Below are positions 41,515 to 50,990 of a stretch of DNA of 64,000 nt, piece after piece. The stretch spans positions 56,619,970-56,683,969 of the forward strand of contig NC_087062.1 in assembly GCF_963678635.1 (NCBI RefSeq), written 5' to 3'. Made by a program: the position numbers and the translations under genes. Source of the DNA: Symsagittifera roscoffensis (lineage: Eukaryota; Xenacoelomorpha; Acoela; Convolutidae). Under the pieces are notes generated by a model. The model searched no databases and was not told the DNA's origin. It was given only the letters and a program-made list of their open reading frames with translations. The stretch's first letter is position 1. Every line of letters begins with the position of its first letter.

Positions 41515-42640
41515 ACTTTCGAAACTAGAAACCGTTCACATGTTATCGAGCATTTCCACGTTCATTTTGGAGAATACTATTTACGGTCTTTCAGCAGGAC
41601 AGTTTCAATTGAACTCAATAAGTGCATATATACCTAAGTTGCAAAATGTATGAATGCACATCTGTAGTTATTAGAGACTTTCAAGACTTTTCCTGAAAAA
41701 AAAAATCAGCAAAAACTATATAAGAGTCTTCACTTCACTACGTTCATTACTCTTAACAAACATATACACAGAGGCGAAGTAGCATTTCGCATACATAAGC
41801 AAAATCATAACCAATAACGCCACTGGGAAAAATTGAATGAATAAAACTTTGAGTCTACAAAATTTCCAAGGTGACTCACGCCTGTTATAACGCATTAGCA
41901 GTACCAGTCATATCCATAAAAAAAATATAAACACTCAACTAACATGCCTCAATTTATACAACAGTCTCTGGAGGAGTGATAACAAGAAAAAATGAAATGT
42001 TATAAAATAAAAATAATTGCTTTTTTAATTTTGATATTTTTTTTGTGAAAATCGTCCACCCGCACGCCATATTAATAACAAAGTGATAAATTTCGCTACT
42101 ATTAACAAATCAATTTTGGCAAAAAAGCTTCCTTCAACCAATGTCGAACGATTTCTATAAAGGATTAAATCTCCGCTTACGTGGTGATAGCGCGAAATAT
42201 ATCGCGCGATAATTGTCCCATATGGCAAATTTTATACCCCCATAACTTTACGAAAAAAGATCACAGGTGAAATATCTTTCCAAATTTAGGTTTAAGACAA
42301 CAATAATTTCTGAATTATACTGTAAAAAATGGCTAGTTAAAAAAGACATGTTTGTCTGAAGAAAAAACCACCCCGAGCACAATTATTCCGCTATTTTGGT
42401 TACGAAATCGGAACGATAATAGTCTAAGTTAAAATCCTTAGAATTGGCTGTACTTAATTGCTGGTTTTTGATCAAAATGAACACTTTTAAAACGAACACA
42501 CTGTATTGCAACAAATTTTGCAACTTAGATTGAAAAAAAAGATAAATCATATTATAACACAAGCATTGCTTGTGTAACAAAAGAATGTGTACAAAAACTT
42601 GAAAATCGCGACGCTAAAGTATTTTTCGTATAAGTACATG
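41515..42640 (+). repeat. Array-edge unit, copy 2
   Basis: The same edge sequence as copy 1, again following a monomer cut at GGAAATCTAAA. Here it runs on into unique DNA past 42,640 (TTCACCTATACTTACTAC), so this copy probably marks the original end of the array and copy 1 the duplicated one. It keeps the TATA box (41,716-41,724), a one-mismatch version of the hairpin (41,774-41,790) and the palindrome at 42,557-42,575. Confidence 0.88.
41716..41724 (+). promoter_or_regulatory. TATA box candidate, CTATATAAG (copy 2)
   Basis: Identical to the box in edge unit 1, although nearby positions have changed and a few bases are inserted just downstream. A promoter role is inferred from the motif and its conservation. 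Confidence 0.4.
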
Positions 42641-43195
42641 ATGTTTTTCACCTATACTTACTACACAAAAAAAAGGCTGTTTTTCGCATCGCTTGCGACT
42701 CAGAAATGTCATTGAAAAAATTGAAAATTGCAAAAAAAAAACTAGGGTAAACGAATTTCAGAAATCAAAAACATAGCTAACAGAAAAAATACTAACTTGT
42801 TCTTTGAAAAAGCGACACCTTCCGACTTTCAACACAGAAGCGAAGCTGAACTTCGCACCACTTGCGACAAAGATTAAAATGAAAAAATATTTCAAAGAAA
42901 ACCGCATAAGTTGAAAAATTGTCACAGAAAAACTTGCAGAAAACCTATAACTTTTAACATCTATAAAAGTATCCAAAGAAATGAAACGTGTAAAATACGC
43001 AAAGAGGATAAACATAATAACAAAAAATGTGTCCGCTAAAAAATTGCAAAAAAAACAAAATCTCTTTTCTCTTCAAAAAAAATTCAGCCGGAAAAACCAA
43101 ACTCTTGAGTATCGGACAACAATCGACAAAATCTTTCGTAGTCGAAACAGTCACATCAAATTTCCAAAAAAAATCTGGAAATTCTAGATTGTTTT
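42640..43195. other. AT-rich unique stretch without a clear gene
   Basis: Sequence between the second edge unit and the first 1.2-kb direct repeat. It holds a perfect hairpin GCGAAGCTGAACTTCGC at 42,840-42,856 and many A-tracts. Short open frames exist on both strands, but their base use is no different from the flanks and no splice-supported gene is seen. Confidence 0.5.
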
Positions 43196-43749
43196 CGAAA
43201 TCTACGAATGTTTTTCAAAATTTCTAAAAAACAACAAAACAAACCAAGACAAACAGAATTTAATAAATCTAAGACTAACTTCACTTAATTTAATTACAAA
43301 AAAATTAGAAACCACGAAACCAAAAAAAAACAATAAATTATATTTAAGAAAACATTTCCAACTGAAAATTTCTTGAAGTTTATTTCCACCAGAAACTTCC
43401 GGCGTGTAAGAACACCAGAAACCATGAAACCTATTAGCATCAACCCTCTTGAAACTGAAATAAAAAAATTTACTTATGAGAAAAAAGGCTCTGAAAATAT
43501 TTAATAAGGGTCTGAAAAAATGTTCAAAAAAAATTTACCTTCTAGCCTCCAAAAAAATTATTCAAATAAGCCACGCATGTGCTAGCAAAAACAAAGCGAA
43601 CGCTAAGCCGACAAAAAATAAACCGAGAGCGGCGAAGTCGAAAACTAAACAATACCAAAAAAAAGACTATTTTAAAGAATGGACTGGGATTTAGTGGATA
43701 ACACTAATAAGGATGCACAGTGGGAGTAAAAAAACAATGAGAGCAAAAA

Positions 43750-43855
43750 GTTTTCATATACTGCTCGCATATTGTTTATATACATACTGCATGCATGTTG
43801 TTTATCTGCATGTCGTTTATACTGCATGCATGCTGTTCAAATAATGCATGCAACA
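43750..43855. repeat. TGCATGC minisatellite
   Basis: Imperfect tandem units of about 25 bp with the core ACTGCATGCATG followed by TTGTTTAT. The matching stretch in the second direct repeat is 45,290-45,395. GCATGC is its own reverse complement, so each unit carries a small palindrome. Confidence 0.7.
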
Positions 43856-43902
43856 CTGTGGACAAAGTTGTTCACGGGAAAAGCCTAGTACCCGACAGCA
43901 GC

Positions 43903-43923
43903 ACCCTTGCTTATCGCAAGGGT
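43903..43923. other. Perfect 8-bp hairpin, ACCCTTGC-5-GCAAGGGT
   Basis: An 8-bp stem with loop TTATC, followed by AATAAA-rich sequence. The corresponding place in the second direct repeat (about 45,440-45,465) has lost the pairing, so the hairpin is not under obvious selection in both copies. It does not fit the histone 3' stem-loop consensus. Confidence 0.55.
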
Positions 43924-44401
43924 AATAAAAAAAATAAATAACCTGATACTTATGGCATATATATTTAAGGTTACAATATGACCCTAAATTGATTATCTTT
44001 TTTCGAAAGTCCTTCACGTGTTTTTTTAACAAAAAATTTTAACAAAAAAATCAAACCGCAAAAAATTGAATATGTGCTTCAAAAAACTGAAGAAAAAGAA
44101 CATCATTACGACTAATAAGTGTCTTCAATTTTTTTGCTGACACTTTTTTTATATTGATTTGTAGAGTAGAACAATTTCAGCAAAATACTCAAGAACACTA
44201 ATACTACTATTGGTAGAAAAAACAGGGATCAAGGTTCATAATCTATTCGAAAACGATTTCGGCTTTCACGCCATCATTCTTATTGTTATTATTTGTGGAA
44301 AATTCCCATTATAAAAGATTCTACATGTTCCCAAATGGACATGTGTGGAGCGCTGATTGGTTACCAACAGAAATTGGTGTATTTCATCTCTGAATTCGAT
44401 T

Positions 44402-44743
44402 TTACAACTGTTCCGGATAACTCAGCAGTACGAACAGGTCACCCAATCGACCGTACGTCATCACTATCAGCGTGAAAAGGCCATCTGTTTGGAAGTCAGT
44501 CTGTTCTTGGGTAAAGAGGAACACGGGTCCCTTCACGAAGCTCTCATGATATCCGAAACTTACATATAGTGGCAGCAAAAGGCCAATAGATAATTTTCTG
44601 ATATCTCTCACAAAGTTGGCTATTAAGTGTCTCGAAGCCCTGAGATAACAACTGCTGAGAAATCCGGGTGACCAGCCCACGCCCATCCCCGCCAGTATCG
44701 CATCTGATCTCTCGTATTTGGCTCTCGTTCTTAAAAGTTTGGG
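44402..44743 (-). CDS. Membrane-protein-like exon or gene fragment between two direct repeats
   Basis: An open minus-strand frame of about 113 codons ends in TAA at 44,402. It is clearly richer in G+C than everything around it. The frame runs through RTRAKYERSDAILAGMGVGW, a basic middle part (residues about 40-58, ending RDIRKL), a hydrophobic stretch SIGLLLPLYVSFGY and a second one GLFTLIVMTYGRLGDLFVLL near the end. A good splice donor (TAT/GTAAGT) sits after LLPLY, so the real exon may stop there. There is no convincing start codon at the upstream end; the frame fades into an AT-rich stretch. I do not recognise the family. It could be one exon of a larger gene disrupted by the flanking repeats, or a captured gene fragment. 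Confidence 0.4.
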   Translation of the reverse strand, partial: PKLLRTRAKYERSDAILAGMGVGWSPGFLSSCYLRASRHLIANFVRDIRKLSIGLLLPLYVSFGYHESFVKGPVFLFTQEQTDFQTDGLFTLIVMTYGRLGDLFVLLSYPEQL

Positions 44744-44754
44744 AAAATCATAAG

Positions 44755-45955
44755 TTTTTTTAAAATCTACGAATGGTTTTCAAAATTTCCGATTTTTTTT
44801 GAATAACTTTGACACCAAAATAGTATGCTGTTAAACCCATTCGAAAGAAACTTTACCAATACAATTCAAACAAAATTTAATAAATCTAAAACTAACTCCC
44901 CATACTTTAAGCACAAAAAAAATCAGAATCGTGAAAACAAAAAAAAACTGAGAATTGTATCTAAAAAAAACACTTCTAATAGAAAAATCCTTAAATTATA
45001 TTTATACCAAAAATTTCCGGCGTGTAAAAAAACAGAAAACCTTGAACATTATTAACATTAACCCTCATGAAACTGTAATAAAGTTATTTAATAATGGGGA
45101 TAAAAAAGGCAAAAAAATTGGTCGGAAAAAATGTTCAAAAAAAATTTACCTTCTAGCCTCCATGAAAAAAATTTAAATAAGCGACGTTGGTGCTAGCTAA
45201 AACGAAGCGAAAGCTATGCCGACAAAAAATAAACCGAAAGCGGCGAAGTCGAACAACCAATAAACACCGAAGAAATTCAATTTTAAAAATATTTCATATA
45301 CTGCATGCATGTTGTTTATTTACATACTGCATGCACGTTGTTTATCTGGATGTCGTTTATACTGCATGCATGCCGTTCAAATACTGCATGCAACACTGTG
45401 GACAAAGTTGTTAACGGGAAAAAGCCTAGTACCCAACAACAGTATCCTTGCATAAAGCGTGACGAAAAAAATTAATGACCTTACACTAATGAATTTACAT
45501 TTTCAAGGTTATCTTATGACCTTAAATTAAGTCCTTCACGTGTTTTTTATCTTTTTATACTTTTGCTCATCGCTAGCCGAGTTTGCAAAATTTTAACAAA
45601 TTTAAAAAATCAAAAATCAAACCGCGAGAAAATCAAATATGTGCTTCAGAAAAACTGAAGAAAAAGAACATCATTACGACGAATAAGTGTCTTCATTTTT
45701 TTTCGCTGATACTTAATTAATATTGATTTGTAGAGTAGAAAAATCCAGCAAAATACTCAAGAACGCTAATATTTTTATTGGTAGAAAAAACAGGGATCAA
45801 TGTTAATAATCTATTCAATAAAGATTTCGGCTTTCACGCCAACATCCATATTATCATTGTGTTTAGGATTGTTTAGGGAAAAGCGCCCAATAAAAGAGAT
45901 TCTATAGGTTCCCGAATGGACATGTGAGGAGCGCTGATTGGTTCCCAACAGTACT
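44755..45955. repeat. 1.2-kb direct repeat, copy 2
   Basis: Second copy of the 43,195-44,370 unit, same orientation. Its right end, GTGAGGAGCGCTGATTGG, is itself duplicated at about 45,925 and 45,970. The two copies are separated by the 385-bp coding-like stretch at 44,370-44,755, which is not part of the repeat. Confidence 0.85.
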
Positions 45956-46179
45956 TGGTTCCCAACTACTGTGAGGAGCGCTGATTGGTTCCCAACTTTA
46001 GGTTTTCAGGGTTAAGGATAAAATCAAAGCGCACAAAAATTAGCCCAGAGCACTCACTGGACATATGTTGACGAGTTTTTCAGCAAAAAGTTTTTCGGTT
46101 AATCGCAGCCTAATTTGAGACTTTCAAAAATAAGCTTTTTCTTGCAGAAAATTGTTTTTCTTTAATTTCAAATTTTTGC

Positions 46180-46800
46180 ATGCTGAAGTTAAATGATTCT
46201 ATTTTACTCGGACACTTTTTTTTTATTTTGGCTAGATCTGCTGTTAACCCCCTTTATTTTTTGTACCTTTCCATAACTGTTCCTACTTTTGAAGAAAGAA
46301 AGCAATATATATATATGCTCGGGGTGCTTTTTATTTCGACCAAGTCTCAAAGGAAATCCCTCGGGGGATCGATTCATGGAGCTTCGTGGTCACAACAAGG
46401 GTGATCTCACCATTACACTTTCCTGACTAAATGATTGCTGCGAACCGTTCACTAATAGACTAATGCGACTAAAAGAACGCTTTGATGCTGAAAGTTAACG
46501 AGCATTATTTGCGCGTTGCGAATTATCCCGCACCACGAAATTGTTTCAAATTCAATTGAGGCGGGCGAAATGATCTTTTAATTCAATACACGATTAGTAG
46601 TATTCGGATTAAAATTTTTATTTTGTCAATTTTTCATTAACCAAAATTAAAATGAGATCAGCGTGTGGACAGATGGAAGATTGAGGGCTTTGCCCTGATT
46701 CAAGCAGTCTTCTTTTTCCTTTCGGCTATATAAGTTTTACTCGATAGCTTTGTTGATACTATATCTAAAACATACAACTTTTATAGCTGAGTACAAAAGG
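46180..46800 (+). repeat. Dispersed AT-rich repeat with GGGCTTTGCCC palindrome, member 1
   Basis: Shares with 56,320-56,700 and 57,300-57,840 the order TTCCAACTTT/CGAAGAAA, TATGCTCGGGGTGC, then an AATTGAATTGAGG-like box and an AGGGCTTTGCCCTGA palindrome (here 46,684-46,696). A CTATATAAG TATA-like box follows at 46,726-46,734. The open frame at 46,180-46,404 lies inside the repeat and is not thought to be coding. Confidence 0.65.
46726..46734 (+). promoter_or_regulatory. TATA-like box CTATATAAG
   Basis: The same nine bases as in the two array-edge units, here 30 bp after the GGGCTTTGCCC palindrome of a dispersed repeat. No gene begins within the next few hundred bases. Confidence 0.3.
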
Positions 46801-47350
46801 TTGGATTCTCGCGAACATCTGAGTTTAAACTCTTATTTTTTGTAGATATAGGCTAGTTAGAGTACAGAGTGGACGTATTCTTGTCTTTTGAAATATTGGA
46901 AAAAAAATTAAAAAAAAAAGAATAAAACTCAGTTTTGGTGGTTTTTCCATGGATTGACTAAAATTGCGTATTTGATTCTTAGTTTCTCATTTTTATCTTT
47001 TTTTTGCAGAGTTTCAACATCTTCTTCTTTTTCTCTAATCTATGCGGTTGTGAGAGTCAAACAATTCTCTTCAGTTCGGTTTTTTGACGTACTTATTAAT
47101 TTTTTTGGATAATAACATGGTAGAGTTGCTCACTATGATACATTCAGGATGAAAGAGAGAATATGTCGTATAGTTAGCCTAATTTTACAATTGGGACTGG
47201 CGTAACATCTGACTCATGTTTTACGGCTGGTATTACAATGGTATAGGTGTTTCGTTACAATTTTTCCGTTTTTTTTAAATACGATTTCTGATTGCGCTTA
47301 CTCTAGTTTTCTGAAGAATGTTAAAGAGACAGGTCTTATCTAGACATTGA
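46800..47350. other. AT-rich stretch without a recognisable gene
   Basis: T-rich sequence with no open frame that differs in composition from its flanks, no splice-supported exon and no tandem repeat. I see nothing definable in it. Confidence 0.5.
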
Positions 47351-47840
47351 ATTTATCGATACTGCTCATATATCAAGGCAAAGCCCTGACTCTTGCGACT
47401 GTCCTTTAATCCATACCGACTATTTTTTGAAAAGAAGTTTTGAAAACCAAAAATTTTGGACATTAACGAAAATCAAGTGTGAAACTTATTACGACCGATT
47501 AGCTAGCCTCACTTTGATTTGAAACGGTTTTGTTGTGCGGGATAATTGGTCACGCATTAATATTTCGCGTTAGGTTTTCAGGGTTTTAGGATTAAATCAA
47601 AGCGCGCAAAGCCCAGAGCATGTCCAAATTGGCAAACCTAATTTTCAAACTTAAAACTTATAAAATGATCAGAGGTAAAAAAAAATTTTTCAATTTGATG
47701 TTAGGGAGTCAATCTCTTTACTGGGACATAAAATTTTTTTGGAAAAACTAGTATTTTGATCGCCGCAAATAAACTGAATAAAAAAAACCACACCAAGCAT
47801 AAACATTCCGTTGGAGCAAATCAAGAAAAATAAAGAAACT
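47350..47840 (-). repeat. Dispersed AT-rich repeat, member 2 (inverted)
   Basis: On the minus strand this repeats the same order as members 1, 3 and 4: TTGCTCCAACGGAATGTTTA, a TGCTTGGTGTGG box, a long AT-rich middle and the palindrome CAGGGCTTTGCC (plus strand 47,375-47,388). The string TAGGTTTTCAGGGTT followed by ATCAAAGCGC at about 47,572 is also shared with 46,001-46,040, in direct orientation. Confidence 0.6.
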
Positions 47841-47989
47841 GAAGGCATTTTTGCGGGTAATTGAACGAATTAGATGTTGAACGAATAATTGTTCCACAAT
47901 TGAACATAATAATTATATATAAAAGAATACATACACATAGTGATTCAATATTCGGATTATAATTTTCTTCTAATTTTGGGTGCCTTGCT

Positions 47990-48202
47990 AGTGCTTTGTT
48001 TGCTTTGTTGTATCTTATAATTACCTATAAGAACCCGTATCTTTTTCATTCACCGTTTTTGTATACTCTGGGAAATCATTTGGCAGTTTTAACTTCAGAC
48101 GAAACACTTAATGATATTTTTTTGATCGAACTGTTTCCAACGTTTTTAACTGAGCCAGATACAGAATTTTGTCGACCTTTTTTTCGAGCTCTCCCAAATT
48201 AG
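47990..48202 (+). CDS. Weak coding-like frame next to a transposon copy
   Basis: An open frame of 68 codons contains a hydrophobic start and then LGNHLAVLTSDETLNDIFL and LFPTFLTEPDTEFC, which look more protein-like than the surrounding translations. It has no ATG and its last residues come from the G/C-tract element that begins near 48,171. It may be an exon cut by that insertion, or chance. I do not recognise a family. Confidence 0.2.
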   Translation, partial: SALFALLYLIITYKNPYLFHSPFLYTLGNHLAVLTSDETLNDIFLIELFPTFLTEPDTEFCRPFFRALPN

Positions 48203-48510
48203 TAAAAAGACCCTGGTTTGGCCAAAGTTTCAACGCCGCAGGAAAAGTTTTGAAAAAAAAACAGGCCAAAAATCGTGCTTTGCAAAAATTTGACCCAAAA
48301 AGTCGCGTTTTTTTGGCGCACGTTCCCCCCTCAAAAAATTAGTATATATTGGCACCAGAGGCGCCTTTAGAAAAGTTTTAGGGAACGTCTGCCAAAAATG
48401 GATATCTCATAATAGTCCAAAGGGGGGGGGGGGACTCTTTAGGTCGGCTCCCTAAGGGAGGAAAAGTTGTCTGCCGACCCCCCCCCCCTAAATTCTAATT
48501 TCGCCCCTGA
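48171..48510 (+). mobile_element. G/C-tract DNA-transposon-like element, copy 1
   Basis: Begins near GTCGACC..CGAGCTCTCCCAAAT, contains GGCGCACGTTCCCCCCTC, TTAGTATATATTGGC, GGATATCTCATAATAG and two homopolymer blocks (about 12 G, then 11 C), and ends TTCGCCCCTGA. The reverse complement of the end, TCAGGGGCGAAATTAGAATT plus G-run, is of the CAGGGGCGGAT type common at ends of non-autonomous DNA transposons. Related copies lie at 55,640-56,049 (inverted) and 59,932-60,140. It encodes nothing. Confidence 0.65.
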
Positions 48511-49595
48511 TCCTTAATGAAAATTAGAAATGCATATGGGTTAAATATTTTTAAGACAATTTCTCTGCGTCATATTAGTGCTTGAGGAATTTTGATAACA
48601 CCTTACTTATGAAAAAAAGTCTACCACTACCGTATCGCTACATTTGTGACTAAAGATTTAGTTTCTTTTGAGCAATTTCGTTATGTTTCTAACATCGGAT
48701 GGAGACTTCCCATACCTTATCAATTAAATGCAGACATGTCCATAAACTTCACGGATCTATATTCAAATTTTTCCAAGTTTTTCCAAGTTCTGCGGTAAAA
48801 AAATGTTTTTTTTTTTGTTAAAATTGGTCCGACAGATTATTCGCTGCATAAAGTTAAACCAACCAAATTGATCAAAGTATTAGCACTTGGTTCAGTTTGA
48901 ACCGGAGGGTCTACATCGCAGCACAATGTGCTCGAGACGATATTCAACTAGGACAACTGTCAACATTTGCTTTTGAGCTTTTTGTCCAATAGTAAAACGA
49001 CACGTTTTGATTTGGTATAAAAATTATTCGTAGCAGTTCACAATTAGTTTTTTCAAGAAGAAAATAAGACTTAATTAACACCAGAAGCTTAAAACATACA
49101 GAAATGTGAGGTACGTGCTGTGGCGTGCAAAAATGGTATATGGTCAGATTTGGCGTTAATACATGTTGTACTTATGCTGAAAATAAAATCGAAGTAATTT
49201 TTCTTTATTCTTTCTGAAAGTTGCAGCAGCTTATAGATACAAACTTAATAGTTAAAACCAAGTTATTCTAAAGTTCCAAACTGCATATTTAACCGGTATC
49301 CGAATTGAATCTGAAATTACATATCTTTGTTAACATTTCAGCGACAACACAAAACTGATCTTGAGTTTTTCCGGGTTGACGTCCATAGAAAAAAATGCTA
49401 GTCATACAATTTTATATATGGCGTCTATGGAAAAAATGCTTAACATACAATTTTGATGCAGAATTTAAAAACTATCTCAAAGATTATTAAGGAACATTTT
49501 AGCTCTAATTACCTCTTTCGAAGCTTTATGGTCATTGAAAAAATTGTAGTAGAGTATTGGCTTGTAGTTCTTGACATAACAAAACTTCCTGATTA
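48510..49595. other. AT-rich intergenic stretch; small tandem duplication
   Basis: Mostly T/A-rich with no supported gene. A 53-bp-spaced duplication is present at about 49,379-49,465: the string ATACAATTTT follows ATAGAAAAAAATGC and then TGGAAAAAATGC. A short GC-richer patch at about 48,898-48,990 reads on the minus strand as VLVEYRLEHIVLRC before a stop and might be a small terminal exon; support is very weak. Confidence 0.45.
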
Positions 49596-49597
49596 AT

Positions 49598-50093
49598 CTA
49601 CTTCACATCTGGTTTTTTCATTTTAAAATTCTGAATTCTGTTGTGCAGTTGATGGCCAAGAGCCCTCTTTATGTTCACAAAATCCACACTTTGACCTTTC
49701 AGAAATAAGTCCCGCCCTTCTCCCCTTGTCTCACCTTCCCCCATTTTGGACAGCTGGATATAATTAGGGGGCTCATTTGCACCTGATATTAGAAGCCACT
49801 TCCTCTCTATCTGTTGGATCATATTTGTCGATATCACGTATTCTTCCCGCAGTCTGTTCGATTGCGGGAAAAATTGCAAAGTCAAGAACTGCAGTTTTGC
49901 AAGGTCACGTTTTGCAAAGCCAAGTACTACAAGCCAATGCTCTACTAGACTGGCCATGGGGAGTTGCCATGCAAAAACTGGTGTCTGGCAGATGGTACAA
50001 TTGGAAAGGAAGAAATCTTTGACTAGATCCCAACTGGCATGGAACCCCCAACTATCTTTACAGACTCGTGTTTCGGAGAAGTGTAGGCTGATT
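49598..50093 (-). CDS. Probable terminal exon, unrecognised protein
   Basis: A minus-strand frame of about 165 codons, GC-richer than its flanks, ending in TAA at 49,598. A splice acceptor is available at TTTTGAATGCAG just upstream of 50,093, and an in-frame stop lies a short way further up, so the frame is probably entered by splicing. Features: a cysteine pair in LSNCTICQTPVFAWQLPMA, a basic-rich middle (GFAKRDLAKLQ), REEYVISTNMIQQIERKWLL, a Gly/Glu-rich linker (GEGETRGEGRD) and a basic tail (FKMKKPDVK). No membrane segment is obvious. I do not recognise the family. It could be a later exon of the minus gene at 51,193-52,133, 1.1 kb upstream, but no junction could be proven. Confidence 0.4.
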
Positions 50094-50211
50094 ACTGCAT
50101 TCAAAAGATAGATCCCAGGATTTCACTGACTCTCTGCGACGACGGATTACTACGCTGCTTTATGATCACACTGTCATACATACCAAAATTCGATCTCAAT
50201 TCCGGTACCAC

Positions 50212-50325
50212 TTCGATCTCAATTCCTGTCAACCCAAAATTGATCTCAATTCCTGTCATCAATCTCAGTTCGATCTCAATTCCTATCAACCCAAATTTGA
50301 TCTCAGTTCCTGCCATCAATCTCAG
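50212..50325 (-). repeat. 57-bp minisatellite, two units, in an open frame
   Basis: Two 57-bp units read on the minus strand as two 19-residue repeats, LRLMAGTEIKFGLIGIEIE and LRLMTGIEINFGLTGIEIE. Each unit is itself built from shorter GATCTCAATTCC-type steps. The frame stays open to 50,101. The plus strand is open too, so the repeat alone does not prove translation. Confidence 0.6.
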
Positions 50326-50359
50326 TTTCTGCAAACTGAAAAATTTGAACAATGTATGA

Positions 50360-50990
50360 AGTAAACTCCTTTAAGTTCATCAGTTCATTTTAATCAATTC
50401 AATTGAATTAAATATAATTAAGTTTAGCTTTTTCGAGTATTTTCAAACTGCGAACATATAGCTTGATAAAGCAACAATTTCAGGAACATTAAATTTTTTT
50501 GAAATTTACCTATATTTCAGCTGTAGTTGTTCAAGTTTTGTTAATTTTTATCTTAAGCAAATTTACTATGTTTTTTCTTAGATAATTTACTCCCTATGAA
50601 CAAATTAGTTTAAAACGATATTTTACTCTCTATGAGCACCTTTGACGGGCCGTTGTAATTTTCAGACTATAACGCATACTGTATACAGTAAAAAGAAAAC
50701 CGCAAATTACAGTTATCATATAGAGGTCAAGTTATAACAAACAATCATAACAAAATACAGTAAACAATTCAATTTCTTCATTCCAAGTCATGAAAACAAT
50801 CCTCGGCTGACTCGGCCATATTATGTCTAAAAACTTCTCGGTAGTTTTCCTCGACGGCATATCTATCACGGCATTGCATTATATGGCATGGGATTGTGCT
50901 CATGAGATTTGTTCAGAATGTCCAGCTAACGTTAATTTTTTCTGAAAACAAACACAATTTTTTCCTAAAGCACAGAATCCCTAGAATGAC
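50360..50990. other. AT-rich intergenic stretch, no gene seen
   Basis: Low-complexity AT-rich DNA with short ATTCAATTGAATTAAAT-type palindromes near 50,395. No exon, repeat family or RNA gene could be supported. Confidence 0.5.

Larger units (their letters stand above)
33640..41515. repeat. Satellite array, ~226-bp monomer, right block
   Basis: Satellite resumes directly after edge unit 1 and holds about 35 monomers in the same orientation as the left block. The final monomers (about 41,120-41,515) match those before the first edge (about 32,090-32,480), down to the variants GAACAGACGTAAACAT and GAGAAAACTGGATCAATGGG. The first monomer is cut, entering at about AAAAAAAGTAATATACGC. No gene is seen. 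Confidence 0.95.
43195..44370. repeat. 1.2-kb direct repeat, copy 1
   Basis: Matches 44,755-45,955 in the same orientation at an offset growing from about 1,560 to 1,585 bp. Shared landmarks in order: ATCTACGAATG..TTTTCAAAATTTC, TTTCCGGCGTGTAA, AAAAATTTACCTTCTAGCCTC, GCCGACAAAAAATAAACCG, the TGCATGC minisatellite, ACACTGTGGACAAAGTTGTT, GTCCTTCACGTGTTTTTT, CATCATTACGAC, and GGAGCGCTGATTGGTT at the end. The copies differ by many substitutions and small indels, so the duplication is old. No coding frame is shared by both. Confidence 0.85.

Noticed and set aside
1-41515. The TTCCGCTGGAA box as a CENP-B box
   Set aside because: Only the TGGAA part resembles the CENP-B box. The required TTCG and CGGG positions are not present.
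43817-44032. Minus-strand open frame with several cysteines over the TGCATGC minisatellite
   Set aside because: The frame is not kept in the second direct repeat, and the cysteine-rich text is produced by the minisatellite.
43195-45955. Reading the two 1.2-kb direct repeats as terminal repeats of a retroelement
   Set aside because: Only 385 bp lie between them, with no primer-binding site, polypurine tract or retroelement protein. The copies are also very diverged.
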